From contig CAMBFZ010000003.1 of NCBI GenBank assembly GCA_945866125.1, positions 1-64,000 on the forward strand: a stretch of 64,000 nucleotides of DNA, written 5' to 3'. This DNA is from Bordetella parapertussis (GTDB lineage Bacteria; Pseudomonadota; Gammaproteobacteria; Burkholderiales; Burkholderiaceae_D). The position numbers and the translations under genes are program-made. The first letter of the stretch is position 1. Each line of letters opens with the position of its first letter. The notes under the pieces were generated by a model. It did no database searches. It was not told the origin of the DNA and saw only the letters and a program-made list of their open reading frames with translations. Shown in pieces: positions 43,035-53,020 of the stretch.

Positions 43035-44093
43035 ATGTCCAATCCGCACACGATCAACATTCATGGCCGCCCTATCGGTATCGCGCACCCGCCCTACGTG
43101 ATCGCCGAGCTGTCGGCGAATCATAACGGGCAGTTTGACAATGCCATCAAACTAATCGATGTTGCCCTTGCAGCGGGTGCCGATGCGGTCAAACTGCAAA
43201 CCTACCGAGCCGATACGATCACGATCGATTGTGATCGGGCAGATTTTTTAATTGAAGACGGCTTATGGGCCGGGCAGACTTTGTTTGATCTGTATCGCAA
43301 AGCATCGATGCCCTGGGAATGGCACGCCCCATTATTTGAACACGCACGTCAAGCCGGCATCACCATTTTTAGTAGCCCCTTTGACACTACTGCCGTTGAT
43401 TTACTGGAAGATCTGAACGCGCCGGCTTACAAGATTGCGTCATTCGAGGCGATTGATTTACCTTTGATCCGCTATGTCGCCCGCACCGGCAAGCCGATGA
43501 TTATTTCAACCGGCATGGCAGACGCAGAAGAAATTCAGGAAGCGATTGATGCCGCTCTCAGTGCAGGTTGCACGGCGCTGGCTATTTTGCATTGTGTCAG
43601 CGGCTACCCGGCGCCTGCGGCTGACTACAATTTACGTACCCTACAAGACATGATCCAACGCTATGGCTTGGTGACGGGGTTGTCTGACCATACCATCGAC
43701 AACACTACCGCAGTCACCAGCGTCGCCTTGGGCGCGTCAATCATAGAAAAGCATTTCACGCTAGACCGCAACGGCGGAGGACCGGATGACAGTTTTTCTT
43801 TAGAGCCGGCTGACCTGACCGACTTATGCCACAAGGTGAAGACCGCCTGGACCGCATTAGGCCAGGTCGACTATGGCAGAAAATCCAGCGAAATTGGCAA
43901 TGTCAAATTTAGACGTTCCTTATATTTTGTCAAAGATATGAAGGCCGGCGACGTCATCACGCCGCACGCTGTAAAAAGTATTCGTCCCGGTTTTGGTATC
44001 GCGCCCAAGCATCTGGAGACAATTATGCAGCGCACCCTCAAAGCAGACGTGAGCCGCGGCACACCGGTCAGTTTTGATTTGTTGGTGTCATAA
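43035..44093 (+). CDS. pseI: Pseudaminic acid synthase
   Basis: Start 43035 gives 352 residues. The NeuB-family barrel begins PPYVIAELSANHNGQFDNAI (about 19-38). EDLNAPAYKIASFEAIDLPL, ISTGMADAEEIQEA and HFTLDRNGGGPDDSFSLEP follow. A C-terminal SAF/antifreeze-like domain (MKAGDVITPHAVKSIRPGFG) closes the protein. It condenses the diacetamido hexose with phosphoenolpyruvate to make the nine-carbon acid. Confidence 0.93.
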   Translation: MSNPHTINIHGRPIGIAHPPYVIAELSANHNGQFDNAIKLIDVALAAGADAVKLQTYRADTITIDCDRADFLIEDGLWAGQTLFDLYRKASMPWEWHAPLFEHARQAGITIFSSPFDTTAVDLLEDLNAPAYKIASFEAIDLPLIRYVARTGKPMIISTGMADAEEIQEAIDAALSAGCTALAILHCVSGYPAPAADYNLRTLQDMIQRYGLVTGLSDHTIDNTTAVTSVALGASIIEKHFTLDRNGGGPDDSFSLEPADLTDLCHKVKTAWTALGQVDYGRKSSEIGNVKFRRSLYFVKDMKAGDVITPHAVKSIRPGFGIAPKHLETIMQRTLKADVSRGTPVSFDLLVS

Positions 44094-44099
44094 ATTTTT

Positions 44100-45122
44100 A
44101 TGCCCACAACGCCCTACAAAGTTTTAATCATCGGCTGCGGCAATATTGCCGGTGGCTTTGATGTGCGCCATCCAGGCGACGCGCCGCCCTTTGGTCACGC
44201 CAAGGCCTATCTTCAACATGGTGGATTCTCGCTTGTGGCGTGTGTCGATCCTGACGCAAACAAGCGTGCCGCGTTTCAGGAACAATGGGGAATTACGCAA
44301 GGTGCGAACACACTGGCAGACTTGCAGCCTGCGCCTGGGTGGTTTGATGTGATTAGCATTTGCTCTCCTACCAGCGTGCATGCGGCTGATCTTGAGGCTG
44401 CCCTAGCACTGAAGCCACGATTAATTTTTTGCGAAAAACCTGTCACGCCTTCCCTTGCGCAGACCAGCCATTGGGTACAACGCTGCGAAGCGCAACAGGT
44501 CGCGTTGGCGGTCAATCATAGTCGGCGCTGGGCGCCGGATATTCGGCGCTTGCGAGAACAAATAACCAGCGGACACTGGGGTGCCATTCGCGCCGTGACA
44601 GGGTTCTATAACAAAGGCGTACTCAATAATGGCAGTCACATGATCGACCTGCTGCACTACCTGTTCGGCAGTTTGACGCTGGACGCCGTGGGTCAGCCAG
44701 TCAATGATTTTTTTGCCGATGACCCGAGTGTGCCCGCGACACTGCACAGTGCGCAGGGTGTGCCCATCAGTCTTAATGTTGCCCATGCCAGTGACTATGC
44801 ATTGTTTGAATTACAGATCGTAGCTGAAAAAGGTCTCATCGCGATGGAAGACGGCGGCGCTAACTGGCGTGTTCGTCACGTGGTGGATAGCCCGCTGTTT
44901 GAGGGCTACAAATCACTCGATACTGGAACCCATATTGCGGGGCAAGTTACCCTGGCCATGCGGTATGCCATCGCGGATATTTTTTCAGCATTAAGCCAAC
45001 ATACCGCATTGGCAAGCACCGGCAGTTCGGCCATGCAAGCGCAGCAGCTTTGCGAACAAATCAGATTCCGGGCACTGCCTCAGCAGGCCTCTCACTCTCA
45101 CCATCAGCAGGTAACGTCATGA
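44100..45122 (+). CDS. Gfo/Idh/MocA-family oxidoreductase
   Basis: The 340-residue protein has an N-terminal Rossmann site KVLIIGCGNIAGGFD (about 7-21). ISICSPTSVHAADLEAAL, IFCEKP and the family's HSRRW near 145 follow, then an alpha/beta C-terminal domain. The EKP motif carries the catalytic Lys used on sugar substrates. Its stop overlaps the following aminotransferase start, a classic oxidoreductase-aminotransferase pair that makes an amino sugar. The product is unknown. Confidence 0.85.
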   Translation: MPTTPYKVLIIGCGNIAGGFDVRHPGDAPPFGHAKAYLQHGGFSLVACVDPDANKRAAFQEQWGITQGANTLADLQPAPGWFDVISICSPTSVHAADLEAALALKPRLIFCEKPVTPSLAQTSHWVQRCEAQQVALAVNHSRRWAPDIRRLREQITSGHWGAIRAVTGFYNKGVLNNGSHMIDLLHYLFGSLTLDAVGQPVNDFFADDPSVPATLHSAQGVPISLNVAHASDYALFELQIVAEKGLIAMEDGGANWRVRHVVDSPLFEGYKSLDTGTHIAGQVTLAMRYAIADIFSALSQHTALASTGSSAMQAQQLCEQIRFRALPQQASHSHHQQVTS

Positions 45123-46402
45123 CCGAGCAACTTGCCTTATTGGGCGGCCCCAAAACAATCGATCGGACGTTCAAACGTTATAACCCGATCGGACAGGAAG
45201 AAGTTCAAGCCGCAAAAGCGGTCATTGAAAGCGGCGTCTTGTCGCAGTTTATCGGTGTGTGGCATGAGGATTTTTTCGGTGGCCCCAAGGTCAAGGAATT
45301 TGAAAAGCAATGTGCTGACTACTTTGGTGTCAAGCACGCTATTACGGTCAATTCCTGGACCAGCGGGCTGATCGCTGCGGTAGGCGCGATTGGTATCGAG
45401 CCGGGCGATGAAATTATCGTCACTCCCTGGACCATGTGCGCCAGTGCGGCGGCGATCCTGCACTGGAATGCGATTCCCGTATTTGCCGATATTGATCCGG
45501 ATACCTTCTGTATTGACCCGGCATCGGTCGAAGCCAACATCACGCCGCACACCAAGGCGATCATGGCCGTCGACATTTTTGGACAATCGTCAGATATGGA
45601 AGCGCTAATGGCAATCGCGCAGCGTCATGGCTTGAAGGTCATCGCCGACACCGCGCAAGCACCCGGTGCGCTCTACCAGGGCAAGTATGCCGGCACGCTC
45701 GCCGACGTCGGCGGCTACAGCCTGAATTATCACAAACATATTCACACCGGTGAGGGTGGCATCCTGGTCACCAATGATGATGCGCTGGCAGAGCGACTAC
45801 AACTGATCCGTAACCATGCCGAAGCCGTCGTTGGCGATAAAGGCGTCACGAATCTGAGCAATATGGTGGGCTACAATTTCAGGCTTGGTGAAATTGAATG
45901 TGCCATCGGAATTGAACAATTAAAAAAGCTGCACGGCTATGTCGATCGGCGCCAGCAAGTGGCCGCCAGACTGAATGCGGGGCTGGCAGGTCTTGCCGGC
46001 ATCAAGACACCTACCGTGATGGCAGGCTCTACCCATGCTTACTATGTTTATGCGATGGTGCTGGACGTTGATGGTCTGGGCGTGCCGCGTGCAAAAATTA
46101 TCGATGCCCTGCGTGCTGAAGGCGTTAGTGGCTTGGGAGCCGGGTACCAAAACATTCACTTACTGCCGGTGTTTCAAAAGAAAATCGCCTTTGGTTCAAA
46201 GGGTTTTCCCTGGACCGCCGATATTTGCCATCGCGACGTCAGCTACGCAAAAGGTATTTGCCCGGTTGCCGAAGAATTGCACGAAAAAACCTATATGGGC
46301 TTTGCAATGTGCGTCAATGACTTAAGCGATGACGATGTCGATCTGATCGTCGCGGCCTTCCACAAGGTCTGGTCGTATCTTGCCGTGCTCCGCACTGCCT
46401 GA
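45119..46402 (+). CDS. DegT/DnrJ/EryC1-family sugar aminotransferase
   Basis: Start 45119 (MTEQLALLGGPKTID) overlaps the previous stop and gives 427 residues. NSWTSGLIAAVGAIGIEPGD is the PLP phosphate site region. GYSLNYHKHIHTGEGGILVT contains the Schiff-base Lys, and NMVGYNFRLGEIECAIGIEQL is typical of the family. It is a second aminotransferase besides PseC, so the locus may build an additional amino sugar or modify the nonulosonate. Confidence 0.87.
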   Translation: MTEQLALLGGPKTIDRTFKRYNPIGQEEVQAAKAVIESGVLSQFIGVWHEDFFGGPKVKEFEKQCADYFGVKHAITVNSWTSGLIAAVGAIGIEPGDEIIVTPWTMCASAAAILHWNAIPVFADIDPDTFCIDPASVEANITPHTKAIMAVDIFGQSSDMEALMAIAQRHGLKVIADTAQAPGALYQGKYAGTLADVGGYSLNYHKHIHTGEGGILVTNDDALAERLQLIRNHAEAVVGDKGVTNLSNMVGYNFRLGEIECAIGIEQLKKLHGYVDRRQQVAARLNAGLAGLAGIKTPTVMAGSTHAYYVYAMVLDVDGLGVPRAKIIDALRAEGVSGLGAGYQNIHLLPVFQKKIAFGSKGFPWTADICHRDVSYAKGICPVAEELHEKTYMGFAMCVNDLSDDDVDLIVAAFHKVWSYLAVLRTA

Positions 46403-46416
46403 TCTGCCTGCTCGCC

Positions 46417-47415
46417 ATGTCGAATCCAGCAGACCTGTCGCCCGTTGCGCCTGTGTATACCTTCCGGGCAGCGGCAAGCGCGCAGGCATGGGACGCGTTA
46501 GTGACTGAATCAAGGCAGGGGACAATTTTTTCTGATTCTCGCTTTTTGCAGGCACTGGATGCTCCGTACACCTGCTACGAGGTGCTGTCAAAAAGCGGGG
46601 AGCGCATGGCCGGCATTGCCATCATCGAGCAAGCCGATGGCATGCACCCGACACCCTTCCCTTTTACGCCGCATCAAGGCATTTTGTTTAGCCAAACAGT
46701 CTGTGCCCAAGCGCACCAGAAGCGACTAACTACCGAATTCAGGTTGACTGAGTTTTTGATTGAGCAACTAGCCCAACGCTATGGCAACGTGAGTATGGCG
46801 CTCTCGCCGGCGTTCACCGACGTCCGTCCTTTTGCGTGGCACAACTATGGCGCATCAAGTTTGCCGCAGTTTGCCATTCGACCGCGCTATACCGCCCATC
46901 TTGCGCTCACGGATTTTCAATTAGATGATTACTTACAGTCGATTCGGGCAGTACGCCGACAGGAGTTTCATAAGTCCACCGCGCACATTGCAAAGTCTGA
47001 TGATATTGCGTGTTTCATGAAGCTGTATGCTGATACTTTTTTCCGTCAGGGCCTGATTCAAAGCGAGGCAACACTCGCTCTCGTTGAGCGCATCTGCACA
47101 TCCGCACTCCATCATCAATACGGGCGCTTGTCGATTGCCGTTGTTGATGGTCAGGTCGCGTCCATGTCTTTATTTGTTTTTGATCAGCGCGACGCCTATT
47201 ATTTATTTGGCGCCAATGATCCAGCATGGCGGCATACTGGCGCGTCGACCAAGCTGATGATTGACAATATCCGCCACTTCGCTGAGCGCGGCATGCGCAT
47301 GCTGGATTTTGTCGGCGTTAATTCACCCCAGCGAGGCGATTTCAAATTAAGTTTTAATCCCGAGCTGGTGCCGTATTTTGAAGTACATCTTGATGGCAGC
47401 ACGACACGCGCATGA
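46417..47415 (+). CDS. GNAT/FemAB-like acyltransferase
   Basis: The 332-residue protein resembles the long GNAT/FemAB type. SIRAVRRQEFHKSTAHIAKS begins the second half. VASMSLFVFDQRDAYYLFGAND and STKLMIDNIRHFAERGMRML with DFVGVNSPQRGDFKLSFNPE match its acyl-CoA fold end. It could N-acylate the amino sugar made by its neighbours, substituting for the missing canonical pseH, but this is inference. It overlaps the next gene by 4 bases. Confidence 0.7.
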   Translation: MSNPADLSPVAPVYTFRAAASAQAWDALVTESRQGTIFSDSRFLQALDAPYTCYEVLSKSGERMAGIAIIEQADGMHPTPFPFTPHQGILFSQTVCAQAHQKRLTTEFRLTEFLIEQLAQRYGNVSMALSPAFTDVRPFAWHNYGASSLPQFAIRPRYTAHLALTDFQLDDYLQSIRAVRRQEFHKSTAHIAKSDDIACFMKLYADTFFRQGLIQSEATLALVERICTSALHHQYGRLSIAVVDGQVASMSLFVFDQRDAYYLFGANDPAWRHTGASTKLMIDNIRHFAERGMRMLDFVGVNSPQRGDFKLSFNPELVPYFEVHLDGSTTRA

Positions 47416-48347
47416 TGCCCATAAGACCGCTTGCGTCGTCATTGGTTACGCAGATCAGCGATCTGCCCGCGCCCTTGGTGGTCGTCTGCCATGATGCGGG
47501 TGCTGCCAATCTTATTTTTTCCTGGTTACACCACTGGCTTGAACCTGCCCAGGATCACAAGCTTGACTGGCGATTTGTACTCGACGGTCCCGCCAGACAA
47601 ATCTGGCTTGCCAATCCGACGCCGCATGGTCAACTTTTCCCTGATTTGCCGACAGCGCTCACAGGTGCGCATGCGCTACTAAGCGGCACCGGTTGGGCCA
47701 GTCATCTGGAACATCAGGCTCGTGTGCACGCGCGCAGCATGGGCGTGCCGTCCATCGCCGTGATTGATCACTGGGTTAACTATCAGGCGCGTTTCATTCG
47801 CGAGGGTGTGACAGCGCTACCGGATCAGATCTGGGTGGCGGATTCCTACGCTGCAGAAATCGCGATCGCGTGTTTTCCGGCGATTGATGTCCTCACTTAT
47901 CCTAATCACTATCTGGCGCGCCTGGCGCAAGAGATTACGCCACTCAGCCAAGCCGGAGACAATCTCTTGTACGTCTTGGAGCCCCTGCGTCAAGATTGGG
48001 GACGCGGCATTGCGGGTGAAATTCAGGCACTGGATTTTTTTATATCAAAATTAAATCACCTGACTGACCACCTACCTCACACAATCCGCTTGCGCCCTCA
48101 CCCGTCGGATCCGGCCGGAAAATACGACGCGTGGATCGCAAACCATGCGTCACACTCTGTGCAATTGGATCAGAGTGACTCACTGGCCCAAGCCATCAGT
48201 CAAGCGAAGTGGGTAGTGGGTGCCGAGACGTTTGCAATGGTGGTGGCGCTTGCGGCTGGGCGCAAGGTGTACTCCAGCTTGCCGCCATGGACTGATCGAT
48301 GCAGGCTGCCTTTTAAAGACATCGTGCATCTGCGCGATGTGAGGTGA
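47412..48347 (+). CDS. Unrecognised protein of the sugar-modification operon, possibly transferase-like
   Basis: The 311-residue protein has alternating beta-alpha character: LVVVCHDAGAANLIFSWLHH, HALLSGTGWASHLEHQARVH, VPSIAVIDHWVNY, LLYVLEPLRQDW, IRLRPHPSD and WVVGAETFAMVVALAAGRKV. The latter half (RPHPSD, then G-E-x-F-A-M-x-x-A) resembles ends of GT-B or CDP-glycerol/polysialyl-type transferases. It does not look like PseG. It is the last plus-strand gene before the convergent flg operon. Confidence 0.5.
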   Translation: MMPIRPLASSLVTQISDLPAPLVVVCHDAGAANLIFSWLHHWLEPAQDHKLDWRFVLDGPARQIWLANPTPHGQLFPDLPTALTGAHALLSGTGWASHLEHQARVHARSMGVPSIAVIDHWVNYQARFIREGVTALPDQIWVADSYAAEIAIACFPAIDVLTYPNHYLARLAQEITPLSQAGDNLLYVLEPLRQDWGRGIAGEIQALDFFISKLNHLTDHLPHTIRLRPHPSDPAGKYDAWIANHASHSVQLDQSDSLAQAISQAKWVVGAETFAMVVALAAGRKVYSSLPPWTDRCRLPFKDIVHLRDVR

Positions 48348-48406
48348 TGTGATGTAATTTGAAACCGGACGAACGCGCTGCGTCAGTGCCGGCTCAGAGA
48401 TACTCT

Positions 48407-49330
48407 CTATTTAATATAGTCAAACAAACTCAACTGCGAAATCTTCGCAAAGCTGCTCTGCGCGGCTTCCAGCGCCAGCATGTCTTTATTCATTTTGGTA
48501 ATCGCCTCGGTGTAGTCCAAATCTTCCATCTGCGATAAAGTCGTCTTCATGCGCAGCAGATTTTCTTCGCCGACGCCCAGCTGCGAATCCAACACGTTCA
48601 GGCCTGAGCCAACGACTGCCAGGCTTTCCGATATCCCATTTTGCAAGGCATCGATTTCGCCTACACCACGTTGCAAGACCGTGATGTTATTAGTATTGAG
48701 CGCCGTAACAATATCATCGACAACGTTAAAAAATCCTACGCCGTACTGAGAGCCGTCAGTCGCGGTGCGGATGACTTTGGAAAATGCCTGCGTGCCCGAG
48801 CGATTGTCGCCGACCTGACGCTGATCTCCTACCCCAACCTCGCTGATCGTCTGGTCGCCCTGATAAGCGAATTTTCCGGAACTATCGACAGCAAACGCTG
48901 GTGATTTAACCCGGGTTCCTGCAAAAATATAATTACCATTTACGTCTTGCGTATTGGCCATCGACGCCAACTGATCGCGCAGGCCTTTCACTTCGACAGC
49001 GATCATTTTCCGGTCTACGGGGCCATAAGTATCATTGGCCGCTTGCACAGTCAGCTCTTTAAGTCGGAACAAGACGTCGCTGGCACCTTGCATGGCCGTT
49101 TCCTGCTGTGCAAATTTATTGCGGGTGGTGCCAATCGTCTCTACGTAACTGTTTTGCCGATCAATGACGGACTTCAGACGCGTGATAGCGGCAGATTTGT
49201 CTGCGGCATCGCTAGGTTTTAAAACCTGTTTCCCGATCGTCATTTGCTCTTGTGTTCTGGCGAGCCGATCTTGTGTCACACCCATCTGTGCGGTCGCACG
49301 ATCAAACATCAAATTCGTCGAGATCTGCAT
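48407..49330 (-). CDS. flgL: Hook-filament junction protein FlgL (HAP3)
   Basis: The 307-residue protein has the flagellin-like N-terminus MQISTNLMFDRATAQMGVTQ and the C-terminal helix MEDLDYTEAITKMNKDMLAL. This is normal length for FlgL, unlike the enlarged FlgK and FlgE beside it. It forms the layer between FlgK and the filament. It lies 18 bases after flgK, the last gene of the flg operon. Confidence 0.93.
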   Translation of the reverse strand: MQISTNLMFDRATAQMGVTQDRLARTQEQMTIGKQVLKPSDAADKSAAITRLKSVIDRQNSYVETIGTTRNKFAQQETAMQGASDVLFRLKELTVQAANDTYGPVDRKMIAVEVKGLRDQLASMANTQDVNGNYIFAGTRVKSPAFAVDSSGKFAYQGDQTISEVGVGDQRQVGDNRSGTQAFSKVIRTATDGSQYGVGFFNVVDDIVTALNTNNITVLQRGVGEIDALQNGISESLAVVGSGLNVLDSQLGVGEENLLRMKTTLSQMEDLDYTEAITKMNKDMLALEAAQSSFAKISQLSLFDYIK

Positions 49331-49348
49331 AATTACATCCTTTATCTT

Positions 49349-52300
49349 TTACCGAACCTGCAAAATCGCGTCGAATAAGGTACCGGCGACCTGCATCGCT
49401 TTGGCCGAAGCCTGGTACGCCTGCTGGAAGCGAATCAAATCAGCGGCCTCGGTATCAAGCGACACCCCAGAGACCTTATCGCGCGCTTCAATGGCCTGAT
49501 TGTTGACCACCTCCAGCGCCTTTTGCGCGATCGTCGCCTGGTTAGAAAAATTACCTACCTTGCCGACTTCGGTTTCATACGCTTGTGCCAGCGTGCTGCC
49601 GTTCGGCCCACCGACCATCGCCTTTTTTTCCAGCGCGATCAGCTTCAACATATTTTGGTTATTGCCGGCGCCATCCTGATTGCCATCAATGGCAAATTTG
49701 TCTCCGGCCGCCGGGGCGTTGTTAAGCATCAGCTTTAGACCCTGATATACAATGCCGGCCTTCGCGTCATAATCACGCTCTGCCAATACAGTGGCCACGC
49801 CCGTGCTTGGGTTTTTCCAGGTAATTTGGTAGTGCGTGGCACTGGTGAAGGTGACGTCAAATTCTTGCTCACGCAAACTACGAATACGTGCGCTATCCAG
49901 TGAAGCCGGGGCTGCCATGCTGGCATCAAAGCTACCTGCTATCGTTGCGCTGCCCTCGCCCGTGACAAACACGAGCAAATCTTCGGTGGTGGCACCATCA
50001 ATATAAACACTTGTGCGAAGACCCATTTTAGCGAGCTCGGCTGGATTGCCGGCGGTACCAAAGCCAACACGCAGCTCTTCGGTACTCAATAAATTCAGGC
50101 TGCCTTTATAGGTACCGTTACCCAAGTCAAAGACGTTACGCGACGTGCTGGAACCCAGCACAATGTCGGCGCCGCTCTGATTGGACAGCACAATGGCGCC
50201 GTAGGAATCGAATTTGGCCGAGACCGTCGAATAGGTGCCGTCCGTTACGCCGAGCGCGTTATCTTCGCCGGCAGGACCGATCGTAATATCGCCATCAATA
50301 TCATGGCTCAGGACAATGGCGCCCGAATCCGGATCATAGGAGGCGCTGACGCCCGTTGGACTGTCGCCCGTATTGGCGGCATTAATTTGATCCGCCAAGT
50401 CATAGGCGTCGTTAAAGACGCCATCCAAACCAGAGCCCGTAATGGTGACACCATTAATCTCCAGGCTCTTGTTCAAATTGAGCGCGCTGGCGGTAGTGCT
50501 GACGGTACCCGTTGCGGCGTTATTGATCGCGTCGAGCAAGTCTTGCGCGTCACTAAAAATTCCATCGTCGCCGGTGCCTGAAATCGTGACCCCATTGATA
50601 CTGAGGGTGTTGATCGCCAGATTGTCTTTGAATTGATCGGCGCCGATACGGATTTCGTTTAGCCCCGTGACGGTCACAGCAGGATCTAGTTCACTGCCCA
50701 CGGTATTGAGCCAGGTGACGAAATCAGAGGCCTGCAAATTGCGACCCAAGTCCAGTTCACCAAGCGACACGCCATTGAGCGTAATCGCATTAGCGGGAAT
50801 GCTTTCGACGCCAGACGGCATCGTATTGCCCATGATCTGCGCATTGATCGTGACTTTGGGCATCACAGAGGTGTAATAGGTACCGAGCGGCTTGCCCAGT
50901 TGCTCGATGTCGCCCAACACACCCGCAGTACCATAGCCAATCGTGACGTCGCCATCACCGGAAAAACTCAGCACACCTTTATAGGAAGTAGTCGTATCAA
51001 GCGCACCATCGGCATCCATCGTGCTAATGTGAATGTCGTTGCCACCGTAGCCAGTTGCGTTCGTCAGCACCAAAGCGCCATCGACTTCCGACGCAACGAC
51101 ATTGGTGTCGCGCCCGAGGTTGTCGTTGATATAGCTGACTAACTCAGCAAGCGTCGTGCGGGTTGCGTCCGCTGGCACTTCCACGCCATTGATATACATC
51201 CCTTCCGTCACATCGGCAACCGCATAGGTTGCCGTGGTGGTCGCGTTGATGGCGATAGTCGGATCCATGCCGTCAGCGGCACGGTTCATCCACAGCGCAA
51301 TATCACTAGCTTGAATCGTGCGCGCCGGTGCCGTCGGCAGTAAACCTGGTAAGGTCTTGCCATTTAAAGTCAGACGATCAGCTGGGATGGATGCCAGATC
51401 ATTCGGAATTTCTACGCCACTAAGCTCGATACGCTCGCGCACCGAAGGCAGCACGTTGTGGTCCACAGTGAATTGCGTGTCTTCGCCGTACTGCACAATC
51501 GGCTTGGCCATCAAACCATAAAAAGTCTCAATCTGTTTGTAGCCTGTCTCACCAGATTGATTTAGATACGTATCTGAATAAGTTGAGCCAGCGATAAAAC
51601 CGTTGGCTGTCGTCATCAAGGCACGCACGGCTGCATCATCGTCCAGCGGCGCGCCAACCAGCTGCCGGCCATCGCGCGTGAATACGTGCATCTGCTGCCC
51701 AGCCGAGGCGTTGTCAAGATAAAGCGACCAGTTATCGCTGCCCTGCGGTAGCTGCCCAATTAGCATTGCGGTGGGCACATTGACGCCCGCCGATGGGTCA
51801 GGGTTATTTTTTATAACGTCAAATAATGCCGGCACTTTCGCCGGATCGGCATAGCTTGCGGCATAGCTCAGCGTGGCATCCACGCCGGAGATATTGTTGT
51901 CGTTTTCAATCACCCGAAACAGTGCACCCGCAGCCACATAAGATTGGTCTGTCAACGCCATACGGATGCCGGCGGCTGCGCGACTGATGCTGGTTTCTTC
52001 GCCGCTGACTGCGTTAGTGTGGATGACAGGATCGATGACGAACAGGTCTTTGCCCGTGTTACCGTTGGCGTCAATGCCATCGCGATGCACGGCGTTGACT
52101 TCGTCGACCACGGTGGTTGCCAAAAAATCGAGCTGACTAACCGTCGGCTGCAGCACCTGCTCCCGAAAGGAAAGCAAGCCACCGAGCGCACCGCTCGATA
52201 CCCCTGCGACCGTTTGCGGCTCTAAACCATACGGGTCGGCGATGATGGCGACACGACCCAAATCGGTTTCATCAAATCGCGCACCCAGTTCAATCGATTT

Positions 52301-53020
52301 TTGTCCGGATACGATCACCCCGCTAGTCGGCGTAGCGCCGATACTGATTTTGACGCTGCCGTTGATGGCCGTTGTTACGTTAATTTTTACTAGTTTGGAA
52401 AGCTGGGTCAGCAGCAAATCACGCTGGTCAAGCAGTTGGGCCGGCTGGGAGTCAACCTTGGTCTCACCACCGAGTTGTTTGTTGACAGTGGCAAGTTGGC
52501 CTGCGAGCGTATTAATCTCAGCCAGTTTGCTGTTGATGGTGTCGCGGGTTTCGGTATCCACGCCATCAAGCTGCCCGGATAATTCCTGAAAGCGCCCAGC
52601 CAGGCCATCGGCATCGCGCAAAAACTGACCACGCAAAATAGTGGAAGCAGGATCTGTCGACAAGTTACGCGCCGACGAAAAAAACTTGTCCAGTGCCGTG
52701 GGCAAACCAACCGTGTCGCTCCCCATAATATCCACGATACGATTGGCATAATTTACCATCGGCTCTTGGGTATTGAGGTCGCTCGTGCTGTTGCGTAAAT
52801 TGGTTTCTAAAAACTGATCATAGGCGCGACGGATGCCGTCAAAGCGCACACCAGTGCCAAGATAGACGGTACCGGAACTACTCGGCGTATTCTCGACGAG
52901 CTTGGTTTCCTGGCGCACGTAGCCATCGGTGCCGACGTTGGCAATGTTATTACTGACCGTTCCTAATGCCCGCTGATACGCAGCGACGGCGTTACTGCTG
53001 ACGCTGAGAATGTCACTCAT
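49349..53020 (-). CDS. flgK: Enlarged hook-associated protein FlgK (HAP1)
   Basis: At 1223 residues it is about double the usual 550-650. The N-terminus (ILSVSSNAVAAYQRALGTVS, SNNIANVGTDGYVRQE) and C-terminus (GVSLDTEAADLIRFQQAYQA to the end) are standard. The middle, about 500-1080, has repeated modules. SIPADRLTLNG (about 543) matches SIPANAITLNG (about 739). INGVTISGTGDDG (about 805) matches INGVTITGSGLDG (about 852). VTIGYGTAG (about 685) matches LRVGFGTAG (about 975). The insert should form an outer domain at the hook-filament junction. Overlaps the flgJ stop (ATGA). Confidence 0.93.
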   Translation of the reverse strand: MSDILSVSSNAVAAYQRALGTVSNNIANVGTDGYVRQETKLVENTPSSSGTVYLGTGVRFDGIRRAYDQFLETNLRNSTSDLNTQEPMVNYANRIVDIMGSDTVGLPTALDKFFSSARNLSTDPASTILRGQFLRDADGLAGRFQELSGQLDGVDTETRDTINSKLAEINTLAGQLATVNKQLGGETKVDSQPAQLLDQRDLLLTQLSKLVKINVTTAINGSVKISIGATPTSGVIVSGQKSIELGARFDETDLGRVAIIADPYGLEPQTVAGVSSGALGGLLSFREQVLQPTVSQLDFLATTVVDEVNAVHRDGIDANGNTGKDLFVIDPVIHTNAVSGEETSISRAAAGIRMALTDQSYVAAGALFRVIENDNNISGVDATLSYAASYADPAKVPALFDVIKNNPDPSAGVNVPTAMLIGQLPQGSDNWSLYLDNASAGQQMHVFTRDGRQLVGAPLDDDAAVRALMTTANGFIAGSTYSDTYLNQSGETGYKQIETFYGLMAKPIVQYGEDTQFTVDHNVLPSVRERIELSGVEIPNDLASIPADRLTLNGKTLPGLLPTAPARTIQASDIALWMNRAADGMDPTIAINATTTATYAVADVTEGMYINGVEVPADATRTTLAELVSYINDNLGRDTNVVASEVDGALVLTNATGYGGNDIHISTMDADGALDTTTSYKGVLSFSGDGDVTIGYGTAGVLGDIEQLGKPLGTYYTSVMPKVTINAQIMGNTMPSGVESIPANAITLNGVSLGELDLGRNLQASDFVTWLNTVGSELDPAVTVTGLNEIRIGADQFKDNLAINTLSINGVTISGTGDDGIFSDAQDLLDAINNAATGTVSTTASALNLNKSLEINGVTITGSGLDGVFNDAYDLADQINAANTGDSPTGVSASYDPDSGAIVLSHDIDGDITIGPAGEDNALGVTDGTYSTVSAKFDSYGAIVLSNQSGADIVLGSSTSRNVFDLGNGTYKGSLNLLSTEELRVGFGTAGNPAELAKMGLRTSVYIDGATTEDLLVFVTGEGSATIAGSFDASMAAPASLDSARIRSLREQEFDVTFTSATHYQITWKNPSTGVATVLAERDYDAKAGIVYQGLKLMLNNAPAAGDKFAIDGNQDGAGNNQNMLKLIALEKKAMVGGPNGSTLAQAYETEVGKVGNFSNQATIAQKALEVVNNQAIEARDKVSGVSLDTEAADLIRFQQAYQASAKAMQVAGTLFDAILQVR

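Noticed and set aside
47412..48347. Considered as PseG
   Set aside because: It lacks the N-terminal G-x-G-H-x-x-R type signature and overall pattern of PseG; only a vague transferase-like second half is seen.
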